A DNA stretch of 64,000 bases from Arthrobotrys musiformis (taxonomy: Eukaryota > Ascomycota > Orbiliomycetes > Orbiliales > Orbiliaceae), in contig JAVHJL010000001.1 of NCBI GenBank assembly GCA_036971715.1, positions 434,001 through 498,000 on the forward strand, given 5' to 3'. The stretch's first letter is position 1, and each line of letters begins with the position of its first letter. Positions 44,940 to 55,441 of the stretch are shown here, piece by piece. Made by a program: the position numbers and the translations under genes. The notes under the pieces were generated by a model that was not told where the DNA came from, ran no database searches, and saw only the letters and a list, made by a program, of their open reading frames with translations.

Positions 44940-47346
44940 TTATTCCTCGTCGGTATCGGTGTCTGTGTCGGTCGCACTTCCCTCATCTTCTTCACCGTCG
45001 GTATCGCTCTCATCATCCTCGTCAGAATCATCGTCATGGTGATGTTTGTGATAGGCTGAAGGCTTGACCTTTTCACCACGGGCAGATGCCATAACGCCAG
45101 CAATAGAGTCTAGAAATGCAGTTAGTATGTGTATAAAATATATTGAATATCACAGAAAAGAATTAAACATACCTTCGTCGGGCTCACTAATCTCGTCTTC
45201 GTCTCTACCGCCGAACATACCGGGTTCGTCGACCTTCAATACAATGCTAGCCTTGTAGTCCGTGCCAAGATACGAATCGCAGACCAAATGCATCTGGAAG
45301 TGAACCTCGCCGCCGTTTGGTGGAGCTCCGAACTGCAACTTGAAAGTCTGAACCTGGAAGTTGTCGGTCCTCTCTGGGAACTGTAGGATTGTCATTGGAG
45401 CGATGATCATACGGCCAGCTCGTCGGTCTGCGAGGAAAACATGCCATTTTGGAAGTGTAGCAGCGGGGAAGAATGGAGCGTGGGTGAGAGTTGGAAGTGG
45501 GGTTTCCGTATCAGCAACAAGGGCAGACTTTTCAACTTCGTTGGTTGGGATTGGGGACTTTTCAGAGGTATTGGTTTGAGACTTGGTCTTCGACGGGGTT
45601 CTACCAATCAAGGCATCAACATCGTCTTCTGCGGGGTCTTCATCTTCGAGGTCTTTGGGGTCAACTGGTGGGGGCTTTACGCCGGCGGGAACGACGCGAA
45701 CTTTAAGGACAAGTTGGCAGATAGCATTAGGAGTAACGACCTTGTCTCCTTGAACCTTGAAGAATGCCTTTTCGACTTGCAGAATTGGGATCTTCTGTGC
45801 GACAGAGATGGCTTCCTTGTACTGCTCTTCTGTAAGACCGCCCTCCCCAATGCAAAGTTGCCTTCGCTTTTCGTCAGAGAGAGACATGAAACGCTTGATC
45901 GTCCAGTGGTCCTTAGCACCGAATTCTTCAATCTTTTCACAAAGCTCTTCAGTGAAGTAGGGGAGTTGCAAGAGGGGAGAGCCGCCGGGTTGGATGGCCT
46001 GAACAAGGTTTTGGTTGATACGCATAGCGCTGAGAATCGGCTTCGTGATGGAGTAAGCAAGGGCGATGGAAAGGAGGGAGTTATTCCACGAGACAGCTTC
46101 CTGAGCAATATCGAGTTTCTCTGCGCCGCCGTTAGACAAAATGAACCGCCTGTGAAGGTTAGAGCTAACATACCGGCATCCAATTTGGCATCCTCAAACT
46201 TTGTTCTTGTCATGTAGGCCCAGAGTAAACCATAGGTTTTTCGTTTCCAGCCATCCATCTTCTCGAGAGTCTTCATAACGCCGATTGGGACTTTGTTCTT
46301 AATAGCAGACTCAATGACGTGCTCTTGACCCTCGAAGTTCTTTTCGTCCTTCTTGAATTTCTCCAAGCCACCGGCACTGAGAACCTCAATGGCCTTCTTC
46401 TCATCGCAGTCTTCTTCAAAAGCCTTGAACAATCGGCCAGCTGTTTCCATCAAAACACCATCCTTGGTATATTTCTTGGTACCATACCACCACTTGCCCA
46501 CATAGTATGGGAGCACCATCCCGAACATAACACCGTAGAAAGCGAGAACCCAGTATTTCGATCCATCGGCGATCGTCCACTGCGGTAGAGCGATACCAAT
46601 GCTGTAAGACTGTTTTCCGTCGGGATGTCCGTACTCTTGGTAGTTCTTGCGAACTTCCTCGTCGGTAAGAGCCTTGTACGCTTTTGTAATCTCGACCCAA
46701 CGCTCGTTGGCGGCTTCCATGGTGTCATTGCCCTGTAGCTTGACTTTGTCCGGGTGGAATTTGATGGATAGTCTACGGTAATGCGATTTGATGGCTTTTT
46801 CGGTGGCGGACTGAACAACCAAAATAGTTAGCGAAGATCCTGCACATAAGGCTAGCGAAGGGACCATACCATAGAAATTCCCAAAATGCTGTATGGATCC
46901 CATATCTGTGGTGCGAGTGCCGAAGATGTGACGATGAGATAGATCATGTAGGAGAATAACGACCATCCTAGAGTTAGGAATGTCATTCGCTTTATCCGTC
47001 TGGATTCTTTCCTCTTCTTTCGTTTGTGCTGTTCGATATGTTCATAATCTGCGGGTTTAAATGAGGATTCGATGCGAGGGTTGTTTTGCAATCCGGTCTC
47101 TGCAGAGTTTCGGTTAGTAGCCAATTCAGTTACAGGTACGGTACCAGCGCAATAGGGACATACGCTTGCTGGGAGCAAAGGTAGAATATGTGACCGGAGC
47201 AAGAGTTAAGAATAACATTGTGGCGACGAAGTAAGGGAAGAATTGCCCCTATGTGGAGAGTTAGCGTCAGTATGGTGGACACGATCCATCAGCTAGAGCG
47301 AGAGATGGATTCTAACCTGCTCGTCATAGTTGTAGTCTGTCGACAT
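44940..47346 (-). CDS. SEC63: ER translocation protein SEC63
   Basis: SEC63 recruits the luminal Hsp70 (Kar2/BiP) to the Sec61 channel for post-translational import into the ER. Six exons on the minus strand: 47346-47317, 47248-47164, 47099-46870, 46810-46174, 46120-45173 and 45109-44940 (699 residues). It begins MSTDYNYDEQGQFFPYFVATM, the conserved SEC63 start. There are three membrane helices, two before the J domain and one after it (YWVLAFYGVMFGMVLPYYV). The J domain begins DPYSILGIS and carries HPD at about 134-136. The Sec63 (Brl) domain follows, ending in the SNF-like SYLGTDYKASIVLKV. An acidic tail (SDEDDESDTDGEEDEG type) binds Sec62 in other fungi. The 53-nt intron at 46173-46121 joins DA to EKLDIAQEAVSWN. 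Confidence 0.95.
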
Positions 47347-48871
47347 CTTGACGATGTTTCTAGGAGAGCGATGGCTTATTCAGCCAAGTCTCCGATGTGT
47401 CTATGGGTGATGATGCGTGGTCGTGTGGGTGTGAAGATGGATGGTGGGGTTGAGGTTGGCGATGTTGTTGGTCTCGAGAGCTATTTGCGATACTGTGTGA
47501 TGTGTTAGGAGATCCGTCGTTGTATGTAGAAAGGTGGAGTGATAAGAAAGTCAAGAGAAAGCCGCAACGAACGAACGAACGAACGAACGGTGAACGGGGA
47601 ACGAAAAGGACAGGGTATCGAATACAACTTACAAAGACAATGTGCAAGATACCAACCAACCTTCGAGATGAAATGTGGCGGGAGAAGAAGATGGAACAGT
47701 TCTTTGAGAACACCGTTTTAGTTTTTGATAAAAAGTAGCCTGCGGACCCCGGTCAGGTCGGCCTTCCCCTGCTGCCGGTGGAAGAGGTCACTTTGTCCTT
47801 TCTCGAGGCACGCGGGCAAACCTGCCTGATCGGGCTGCTGTGTTGTCGATGCGGTCGGAGTGCGTTGTGGGGTCCATGCACCTTCTAATATATCATATTA
47901 TATCCACGATGATGGCCTGGTAACTACGATTGTGGATGAGGGCGATGGCTATGTATTAGACAGCTTCATTGCCAGTATAGGAACTAGGTAGTTGTCAGTC
48001 GCGGTATTTCTGGAAACCGCCAGGCCATAGTATACATAGACATATATATCACATAAGACGCCCTGCCACGAGCCTCAGATGTCTGTAAGTAAGTACCAAC
48101 GCCACAGGGTGTGGCACAGCAGCCCGCATAACAATACAATTACAATGCATAATCCAACAGACAAAATTCTGTGTACAGTATAGTATACTTAGACTATTAT
48201 ATCTTCTTAACTAAGTAGTATGAGGAGGATGCAAGAATAGGCTATATAATATTGGCAGGCCTTCTGTCGCTGACGTTGCTGCTTCTCGCTCCGTTTCATC
48301 CCATCCATTCGCTGCCAAATCCATTGTATGCAAGGGGACGTCATAAGCGATTTGATCCAGGGACAAGTCCCCACAGCGCACGGAGTAGTGCGAACCGACC
48401 TGGGACCCACCATAGACCCCCAGTTGTAGACACTGCGAAAGGAGGCAAAAGCAGGTACTCGTTCCAAGAATTCTGTGTATCATGACGAAGCCTCCAAACT
48501 GTAATCAAATCATGGCCAGTGCCACACTCGAAAATGCCTTCTTAAGGCCCCTTTCAAGCCTCATTAGAGAACGGATAGTTTTGCCTCTTAAATTTTAAGC
48601 TTTCCAGACCCGACTTCCAGATTGTAGACTTTAGAACATCCATTAGCGCTGGTATCGTTAATGGAATTGCCCCGAATATATAAGTCTTCGAAGCTTCATC
48701 CAATATCCAGTACCAACTTTTCCAAATATCGATTGATATCTGAATGACAAAACCATATCAATTACCTCCAACGACATCCCATTGATACGACTCAGAATAA
48801 AACAAACACCTTCTAGCTTCTAAATAGCTAAAGCGAGCCCGTCGCGCAGTCTCGACGTCGCATGTCGAACC
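47347..48871. other. Divergent spacer between SEC63 and the thaumatin-like gene
   Basis: No supported gene. It contains an (ACGA)n microsatellite at 47566-47590 in the SEC63 upstream region. An open frame at 48252-48485 (+) has a hydrophobic start but no ATG. Confidence 0.5.
47566..47590. repeat. (AACG)n microsatellite
   Basis: About six tandem AACG units in the upstream region of SEC63. Confidence 0.9.
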
Positions 48872-50182
48872 ATGGCTCCCAAATCTACAACATTAACAAC
48901 ACTTTTATGCCTCGCAGCAATCCATGTCTGCAATGTCATTCAATACGTACTGGCCGCGCAGACGGCTACTACGCCTGATTTCAAAATCCCGTAAGCATAT
49001 TTACCCGCATACAGTATACGTTTCATTGCAATTGCGCAAGGCTGTCCGGGCTGACACCGTGATGGTATCGTAATAGCCCCATCTCGGACAACCGAACGAT
49101 ATCAATTGTGAACAACTGTAGTTTCCCTGTCTATCCTGTAAGTGCCAGACTCCCCATTATATCAGTATATTATAGGTATACCGGCTTCGAAATCATGTAC
49201 TAAATTTTGTGTCAAATTGATTTGGTAGGCTGTCTTGACCACCAATGGCACCGGCCCATATACCACGGGCTTCTACCTCCCCAGCAAGCAAAGCCGCAAC
49301 ATCTGGGTCGGCTGGGACTGGTCCGGCCGCCTCTGGGCCCGCACGAATTGCACCTTCTACCTCGCAAATGCAACCACATCCGTCAAAATCCGCGACGTAG
49401 TCGACAACTTCACCATCCCAGACGGCCAAAAACTCGCCGGAAACTGCCTAACCGGCGACTGCGGCCCCGCGATCCAATGCCAGCTCTCGGGGTTAGCCCC
49501 TACCACCCTCGCAGAATTCACAATGACCGGGTGGATGAAACAGACGTTTTTTGATATTTCCCTAGTCGATGGTTATGATCTTGATATGAAAATCACGCCG
49601 TTCCATGATAGTCCTGAGAAACCTCGGGTTAATAACACACCGATCTGTGTCGCGTCCACTACGCTTTCCTCGCCATTATCAGGCACGGATCTCTACCAAA
49701 ACACTCTCAACGAATCATTCACCTTCAACACCATTCACCGCTGGTGTCCACGCCAAAACCTACTGTTCGACTCCCAGAAGGGCAAACAATCCGTCTTCCC
49801 CTATCCTGATGACAATGATCCCACTATCGGCGGTGGGTGGACACCGTGTCTATCAGCATGCGCTTATACACAAAGTGAATGGGATTGTTGCACCGGTAAA
49901 CACGATAAAGCCGAGACCTGCGGACCGAATCTGTATAGCAAGCGGGCGAAGCAGGTGTGCGGGGACGCCTATAGTTATGCCTATGATGACTACTTGAGTA
50001 CATTCGCAGTACCCAGTGTAAAGGGGGAAGGGTTCGAAGTTATGTTTTGCCCGGGCGGTGTTAGCACAAACATTTTGAAAACCGTTCTGGGTAGCGGGAG
50101 CAGCAATGGACTGGAATGTTGGGGGAGATGGCTATGGCTATCCGTGATTGTGATTTTGGGACTTTTGGTAAGCGGTTTATGA
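48872..50182 (+). CDS. Secreted, probably GPI-anchored thaumatin-like protein
   Basis: A thaumatin/osmotin-family wall protein; fungal members bind or cut beta-glucans, which is family knowledge and not shown here. Exons 48872-48990, 49077-49137 and 49229-50182 give 377 residues. The signal peptide is at about 1-29. SIVNNCSFPVYPAVLTTNG is the family's first strand. The core reads IWVGWDWSGRLWARTNCTF (the WxGRxWxRTxC signature), TGDCGPAIQC, and TTLAEFTM followed by FFDISLVDGYDLDM (the acidic-cleft region). Many cysteines and several N-glycosylation sequons are visible. The C-terminus ends in a hydrophobic helix (WLWLSVIVILGLLVSGL) after small residues (GSGSSNG), as in a GPI signal. Confidence 0.9.
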
Positions 50183-51502
50183 GCGCTGGGTTGCTCATGT
50201 CCATGTTATTTTAGCTTCGGATTGGCCTAGCCTTGTTTCATGTCGTTAGCATGTTTTCAGCCTCTATAGCTTTCGCTAGCGATCTACATATTTTCGAAGC
50301 GAGTCGTGTTTGGTTCATTTCGATGTTTGCTCAATTCTATCTTTCAGCCGGGTGCTGATATTACGAACACAATATACGAAGTCTCTTTTTATCTATTACA
50401 TTTATTCTACTTAGTATGCAGATAGAAGCCTCCCAGTGCACCTCGCATGTAAGGAGTCGCAAAGATCGCCGTCGGCCACGGCGCCAGCGCAGTTCCAAAA
50501 AACAAGCACTCTCCATTCCACAAACTATTCCAACAGCAGCCATGCAAGTTAAGTCTTGGCTCTCGTAACGTTATAACACAGCCCAATATCATCGCCAAGA
50601 CGGTGATCATGAATGCTATTGCCCACCCACCAGCACATGAGCGATATCATCATCATGGTACCTTTGTGGGCTTTCTCGGAGAAATTAGTGTTTACTTAAT
50701 GCAGCGGAGGAGCAGGTTTGGCACCGCCCTCGATGACATAGATGCATATCGTTATAGGTATTTTCAAAATAAAATTCTTGTACGACGATAAGCAAGGCAC
50801 CTACTGAAGAGTTTAAATTTCCAGATTCCTCGAGTAGTGAATGCTTGATGGTGATTCGTCCGTATATGTATCATATCGTTATTCGAAATTCATATATGAA
50901 TGATACGCTATAAAGGTGTCACCCAGTCACTGGTATCCCACTGTCTATTTCTCCTTAATTATTACCCATACCAATCTACCCAATTCCACTGCCCGCTATA
51001 ACTATTACTCCCAAGAGCCCGCACAATTGAATTCAACCAGTCTGGTTTTTTTTTTTGATTTTTGACAACAAGCTTAAGAGTCTCAAGGAATCTTATTTTA
51101 CTTCGCTTGCCGCATACCAAGGCGAAGTGGAGCCTACAACCCACAACTTTCCAGCCCTATTTGCCTTGGCCTACATGACATAGTGTCAAGGGACAAACAA
51201 TTAAAAAGCGACGATAAAAGGGAAAAAAGTCCCAGGACCCACCGTAGCCATAGCCTATTCAAAATTTTGAGGTATAAAGACACCTAGGCGGTGGTAGAAA
51301 ATTAGTTTCAGCTTTCGGCCGGTTTTTCTGCAGTTATATCACCAGTTTATCTTGCACTTTGCGCCGCTAGATACTACCGTATCAAAGGGGCTTTCTGTGC
51401 TCCGTGCGCTCACACAAAGCATTTCCAACCGAAATTCGATACTCTCGCCCCTCGACTCTACTCATTGGATCCAACTCGCGGAATTAAAAATATATCAAAA
51501 AA
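50183..51502. other. Spacer between the thaumatin-like gene and the small secreted peptide gene
   Basis: Mostly no supported gene. A 67-codon minus-strand frame at 50407-50610 is listed separately as a weak candidate. Confidence 0.45.
50407..50610 (-). CDS. Weak candidate small secreted or membrane ORF
   Basis: 67 codons starting with ATG. A hydrophobic start (MITVLAMILGCVIT) is followed by a Cys/Trp-containing body (HGCCWNSLWNGECLFF), and AATAAA lies just past the stop. It could be a small secreted protein, the last exon of a larger gene, or chance. No family is recognised. Confidence 0.22.
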   Translation of the reverse strand: MITVLAMILGCVITLREPRLNLHGCCWNSLWNGECLFFGTALAPWPTAIFATPYMRGALGGFYLHTK

Positions 51503-51943
51503 ATGCAACTATCAAAAATTTCCCTTATTTCCCTTCTCCTCGCCTCATTTTCTAGCGCAATCAGTCTGGAAGAAGTAGTCAAGGCCCGCGACGTCGCCCT
51601 CGTAAAAGCCGCAAGCGAGGTGGCCCAGAAGCGAAACCTCGAGGTGAGTAAAACATTCTAATGATTTAAGCTTAAATTCGCGAACTGGTAGCACAAAGCT
51701 AACGGGTTGCGGTTGGCGAATTCCAGATTCGAACACCGAAGAAAAAAGGCAAGGGAGGAGGTTCTGACGATGACTATGACGGTGATGACGACGACGATGA
51801 TGAAAACTCTGGGTATGTTTGATCTTTTTTGGAGGAGTTTCAAGTGGTTTCTAATTAATGTGGACAATAGGGCTTCCGTTCATATCAATATGATATTGGC
51901 GGCGGGCGCCGGAACCGTCGCTGTCGCTGCCATGATGCTTTAA
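51503..51943 (+). CDS. Small secreted, possibly GPI-anchored acidic peptide
   Basis: Exons 51503-51643, 51727-51812 and 51871-51943 give 99 residues. MQLSKISLISLLLASFSSAIS is a signal peptide. A helical charged segment (LEEVVKARDVALVKAASEV) and a basic patch (RTPKKKGKGGG) lead to a run of Asp (DDDYDGDDDDDDEN). The last 20 residues are hydrophobic (MILAAGAGTVAVAAMML) after SGAS, a layout that fits a GPI attachment signal. Phases agree at both introns (GTGAGT and GTATGT donors). Function unknown; it is likely a wall-surface peptide. Confidence 0.75.
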
Positions 51944-52308
51944 GCGCACCAATTACACATTTTATCATACTCGAACGTTCAAATATTTTCCAGCCTCTCA
52001 TTACCCGGCGAAAGATATTTTGATATTATTTTGTTACTCCCATCCGACCGACGACACATGGAATATTTGCCGGAGCTAAGGGACCTTTTGTTTTGTGAAC
52101 GTTTTATTTTTAAAATTTCCTCCCGTTTCTTTAAGTTGTCTGGATATTTACGTACTTCTTGGAATGAATCTTTAAGGGATTCTTGTATTTCATGGAGTTT
52201 GGAGTTTTTGTTCACCGGGCCTGCGAGTAGGAATGCATTAAACCATAAGTTAAAATGTTAATACGGGAATATATTCCAATGTGGCTACTTCAGAAGCTTT
52301 ATAGTCTA
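51944..52308. other. Spacer between convergent secreted-protein genes
   Basis: 3' regions only; no gene is seen. Confidence 0.5.
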
Positions 52309-54717
52309 TCAGAATTCCTCCCATTCTTCCTTAACGTCTTCTTCTTGAGAATAATCCTCTTCGCCCTCCTCTTCTTCCATCATCCCTCCATTTTGTTGCT
52401 CGCCTCTCCCTGCATTCATACCTGCCAACATTTGCGCTAAAGTCGACCCTCCAGTCGGAACGTTGGGTTGATAGTTACTCGGTGCATTACTTGTAGGGTG
52501 TCGCCCACCGCCGGGCATCCTGAGTAGCTGCGCTAATTCATTGAGCTCATCATTAGTAATACCCTGCATCCCTCCTATCTGCCCCGCCTCCGCGAATCCT
52601 GGAAGCTGCGCCATTAAATTTTCTCTCTTTAGATAATCGAGATAGTCATTCGATCGATCACTGTAGTCCGCAAGTGTCGGGTTTCTCGGGGTACCAGGCG
52701 GCGCATCTAGGAAACCCGCTTGCCGTTCTGATGGCATGTGGTTACCACGAGGGTCGTTGGTATCCGGTGACTGTTCGTCCTTTTCTTGTTCGACTTTAGG
52801 GTCTTGCTGGGTTTGCTGGGTTTGGTAGGGTTGGTAGCTTGCTTGCCGTCCCCCTTGGTATTGGTTTCCGTACATTTGTCCTTGGTTCCCGTAGGCTTGG
52901 TTCCCATAGGCTTGGTTCCCGTATATTTGTCCCTGATTCCCATAGGTCGGGTTTCCATACATTTGACCTTGGTTTGCGTACATTTGGCCTTGATTTCCGT
53001 ATATTTGACTTGGGTTTCCGTATACCTGACCTGTATTTCCGTAGTAGGCTTGCTGCTGACCGCCCGGGTTACCGTAAATTTGCTGATAATTCCAGCCGTA
53101 CGGTTGCTGCCGGCCTCCGGGATTGCTCAACGCCGGATTGGGGCCTCCTATATTCATATTCGAATTTACATTCGCATTCATATAGTTGTTCATCCCGTTG
53201 CTCGGATATGGATTTCCGAAGTTACCGGTGAACCAATTAGTCGCGCTCTGTACTAGCCCTTGGTTTTGAACCATCTGCCTCATTATCCCCATCCTATTTG
53301 CTACATCCGATGCTTGAATTTGTGCGCTCGCCAGCCTACCCCTTAGTTCCCGCTCGTTGGCTGCCTCTATTTGGGCGGCTTTTAAATTTAACATTTCCAT
53401 TTCCTGAACCTCGGATTTGTAGTAGTCGATCAAGTACTGCGCGATCTGCTCGACGCCGATACGTCCATCGATCGCGAGTTTGAAGAGGGATACGTAGACG
53501 GTATCGGGTAGTTTGCGTATTTGCTCGACGAGAAACTCTTGTGACAATCCCAATCCCACCCAGTATTTCAGTAACTCTAACATCTTCTGCTCATTCGCTT
53601 CCGCGAGGTTTGGAGTCGGCGTCTGTCGTGCTTGCTCTTGCGCTTTATTTTGTAGTTTGCTTTGGAGTTTGCTCTGCAGTGGGCTCTGGGCTTTCCGTTG
53701 TAGATTGCGGTATTCGTCTTGCTGCTTCTTCAATTCTCTCTCTAGCTCGTTCTCTGTCATGCCGGGTTTCTTCCGGATCCTTCTACTTCTCCTCGGCCCG
53801 GTGGTTGGTTCTTCTACCCGCTGTATGCCCTCGCGGTATGTCGGATTATTCCTTTGCACCTGGTTCTCTATTGGGGGTAGGACTGGCCCGTTCCGTCCGA
53901 TGGTGTTCTCACGGAACTGATTTCTGTCAATGAATTGGAAATCATCGTCCCCATCGTCGTTACTGTTGGTATCGGGTGCTTGATTCTGCGACTGCCCGGA
54001 CGGCTCTTCTACTGCCTCTTGAGTATCTTGAGAAACTTGACCATTCCCCTGACTAGGCGGGGCCTCCACTCCCAGATCCACAATCCTAGGCTGGTTCGTA
54101 GTCCCACCCCCATAATCCTCCCAATTAACATCATCCCTGGGCATCGTCCGTCGACTCGCCGAAATCAACTCCCCCATAGAAACCACATTCTCAAGCACAA
54201 GATACGCATCCTCCAACCCCCCCAAGCCCCCCAAATCCTGCACCAACACCGCCGCCCCGCCCTGCGGGATCTGTCCGGGCCACAATTGGTCCCCGTTCAC
54301 CAATTCCCCCCAACTCTTCACCCCCAATACGGGACGAATCTGCTCGCCCCATCCCAAACTCCCCTCCATTATCGTATCAAACAATATAGACTGTTCCGTA
54401 TCCACCAGATCGTACCAGTGGACTATATACCGCGGCATACCACCGCACTCTTCACCCCCCCAGAACCCAACATACCCCACCGGCCGCGCCCACTGTCTAT
54501 CCAGCGGCTGCCGGGCGAATTGGTAGATCTGTAACCCAGTAGCGGTATCAAACTCCTCCCTCCAACTATCAAGCGGCGTACACGGCTGCCGGCTCGCGAG
54601 GACTTTAACGCCATGAAAATCCGCCACCGCCGTCGGTGCATTCCCCCCGCGGAGGACATTATACGACCATGCGGACACAACCTCAAGGGTTGCCAGGAAT
54701 GCAAGCGTATACATCAT
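52309..54717 (-). CDS. Secreted protein with YGNQ-rich repeats (prion-like/adhesive)
   Basis: Unknown family, 802 residues in one exon from ATG 54717 (the open frame upstream begins with GTG). MMYTLAFLATLEVVSA is a signal peptide. A head of about 220 residues contains ASRQPCTPLDSWREEFDTATG, VGYVGFWGGEECGGMPRYIVHW and LWPGQIPQGGAAVLVQDLGG. A basic, coiled-coil-prone segment follows (RRSRRIRKKPGM, ELERELKKQQDEYRN, KLQSKLQNKAQEQA). Then come N/G/M-rich DNA-encoded repeats of the form YGNQGQMYGNQ (about 550-640), ending in an acidic EEEEGEEDYSQEEDVKEE tail. The repeats resemble prion-like or adhesive sequence. No membrane anchor is visible. Confidence 0.78.
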   Translation of the reverse strand: MMYTLAFLATLEVVSAWSYNVLRGGNAPTAVADFHGVKVLASRQPCTPLDSWREEFDTATGLQIYQFARQPLDRQWARPVGYVGFWGGEECGGMPRYIVHWYDLVDTEQSILFDTIMEGSLGWGEQIRPVLGVKSWGELVNGDQLWPGQIPQGGAAVLVQDLGGLGGLEDAYLVLENVVSMGELISASRRTMPRDDVNWEDYGGGTTNQPRIVDLGVEAPPSQGNGQVSQDTQEAVEEPSGQSQNQAPDTNSNDDGDDDFQFIDRNQFRENTIGRNGPVLPPIENQVQRNNPTYREGIQRVEEPTTGPRRSRRIRKKPGMTENELERELKKQQDEYRNLQRKAQSPLQSKLQSKLQNKAQEQARQTPTPNLAEANEQKMLELLKYWVGLGLSQEFLVEQIRKLPDTVYVSLFKLAIDGRIGVEQIAQYLIDYYKSEVQEMEMLNLKAAQIEAANERELRGRLASAQIQASDVANRMGIMRQMVQNQGLVQSATNWFTGNFGNPYPSNGMNNYMNANVNSNMNIGGPNPALSNPGGRQQPYGWNYQQIYGNPGGQQQAYYGNTGQVYGNPSQIYGNQGQMYANQGQMYGNPTYGNQGQIYGNQAYGNQAYGNQGQMYGNQYQGGRQASYQPYQTQQTQQDPKVEQEKDEQSPDTNDPRGNHMPSERQAGFLDAPPGTPRNPTLADYSDRSNDYLDYLKRENLMAQLPGFAEAGQIGGMQGITNDELNELAQLLRMPGGGRHPTSNAPSNYQPNVPTGGSTLAQMLAGMNAGRGEQQNGGMMEEEEGEEDYSQEEDVKEEWEEF
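52845..53070 (-). repeat. YGNQ/YGNP codon repeat region
   Basis: Imperfect tandem units of about 15-24 bases encode YGNQGQM, YGNQA and YGNPSQI variants within the secreted-protein gene above. Confidence 0.85.
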
Positions 54718-55441
54718 TTCCTTTGTCACTCCACCCGATGGTGGAATTATTTCATCCGATTGTGGTAGTATGGTATAAACAAATCGTGGGATATCGAGAC
54801 GAGTCACACGTGGGGTCCGGAATGCTGTGTGCCCGTGGCATCCACGTGGAAGACTCGCATGGCAGGCATGTCAGATTGCGCGGGTATGCGTCTATTGCGC
54901 AAGTTAGAGGTCGTATTCACCCACCCCCAATGACCATTCGCCTACAAGGGCTAGCTACCGTTAACAATTTGCGCACGTTCACGGAGCTAATGTCATATGC
55001 ACTATTGTCAAGTCGACGCCACCGACGGCTGAGAACTCCAAAACGACATACTATTCCAAACCTGGGAAAATAAAATATAAAATACACTCTTCCGCTACCA
55101 CAGCAGATTCGAAAGGAATAATATATAAACGAAGGACCAACAACTCCGCGTCATTCGGAAAAACGTAAAGGAAAAAAGAAAAGGAAAAAAGGAAAGGGGG
55201 AAAAAACGGTATAGGCTGTAAGTATATACAAGAACAACATAAAGTAGTGGAAAGGAAAAAACGCATTCCAAAGGATATCGTAGGCACCATAAAGAATACC
55301 CAGAAAGAAAAAAAGACAATAGTAGTAACTTAAGCCGTTTCCATCCCCAAAGGATATCAAAGCCCAAATGCCAATATTCGCCAAATAGAAAGAACAAGAA
55401 CGAGTCCTGGGAATCATAAAAAAGACAAAAAAAGTGTACGC
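54718..55441. other. Spacer upstream of the YGNQ-repeat gene and downstream of the phosphodiesterase
   Basis: No gene is supported. The plus strand at 55140-55320 is A-rich (AAAGGAAAAAAG runs), probably the 3' region of the phosphodiesterase gene. Confidence 0.5.

Noticed and set aside
48252..48485. Hydrophobic-start frame resembling a small secreted peptide
   Set aside because: No ATG in frame before a stop; a minus-strand frame over the same bases is equally open.
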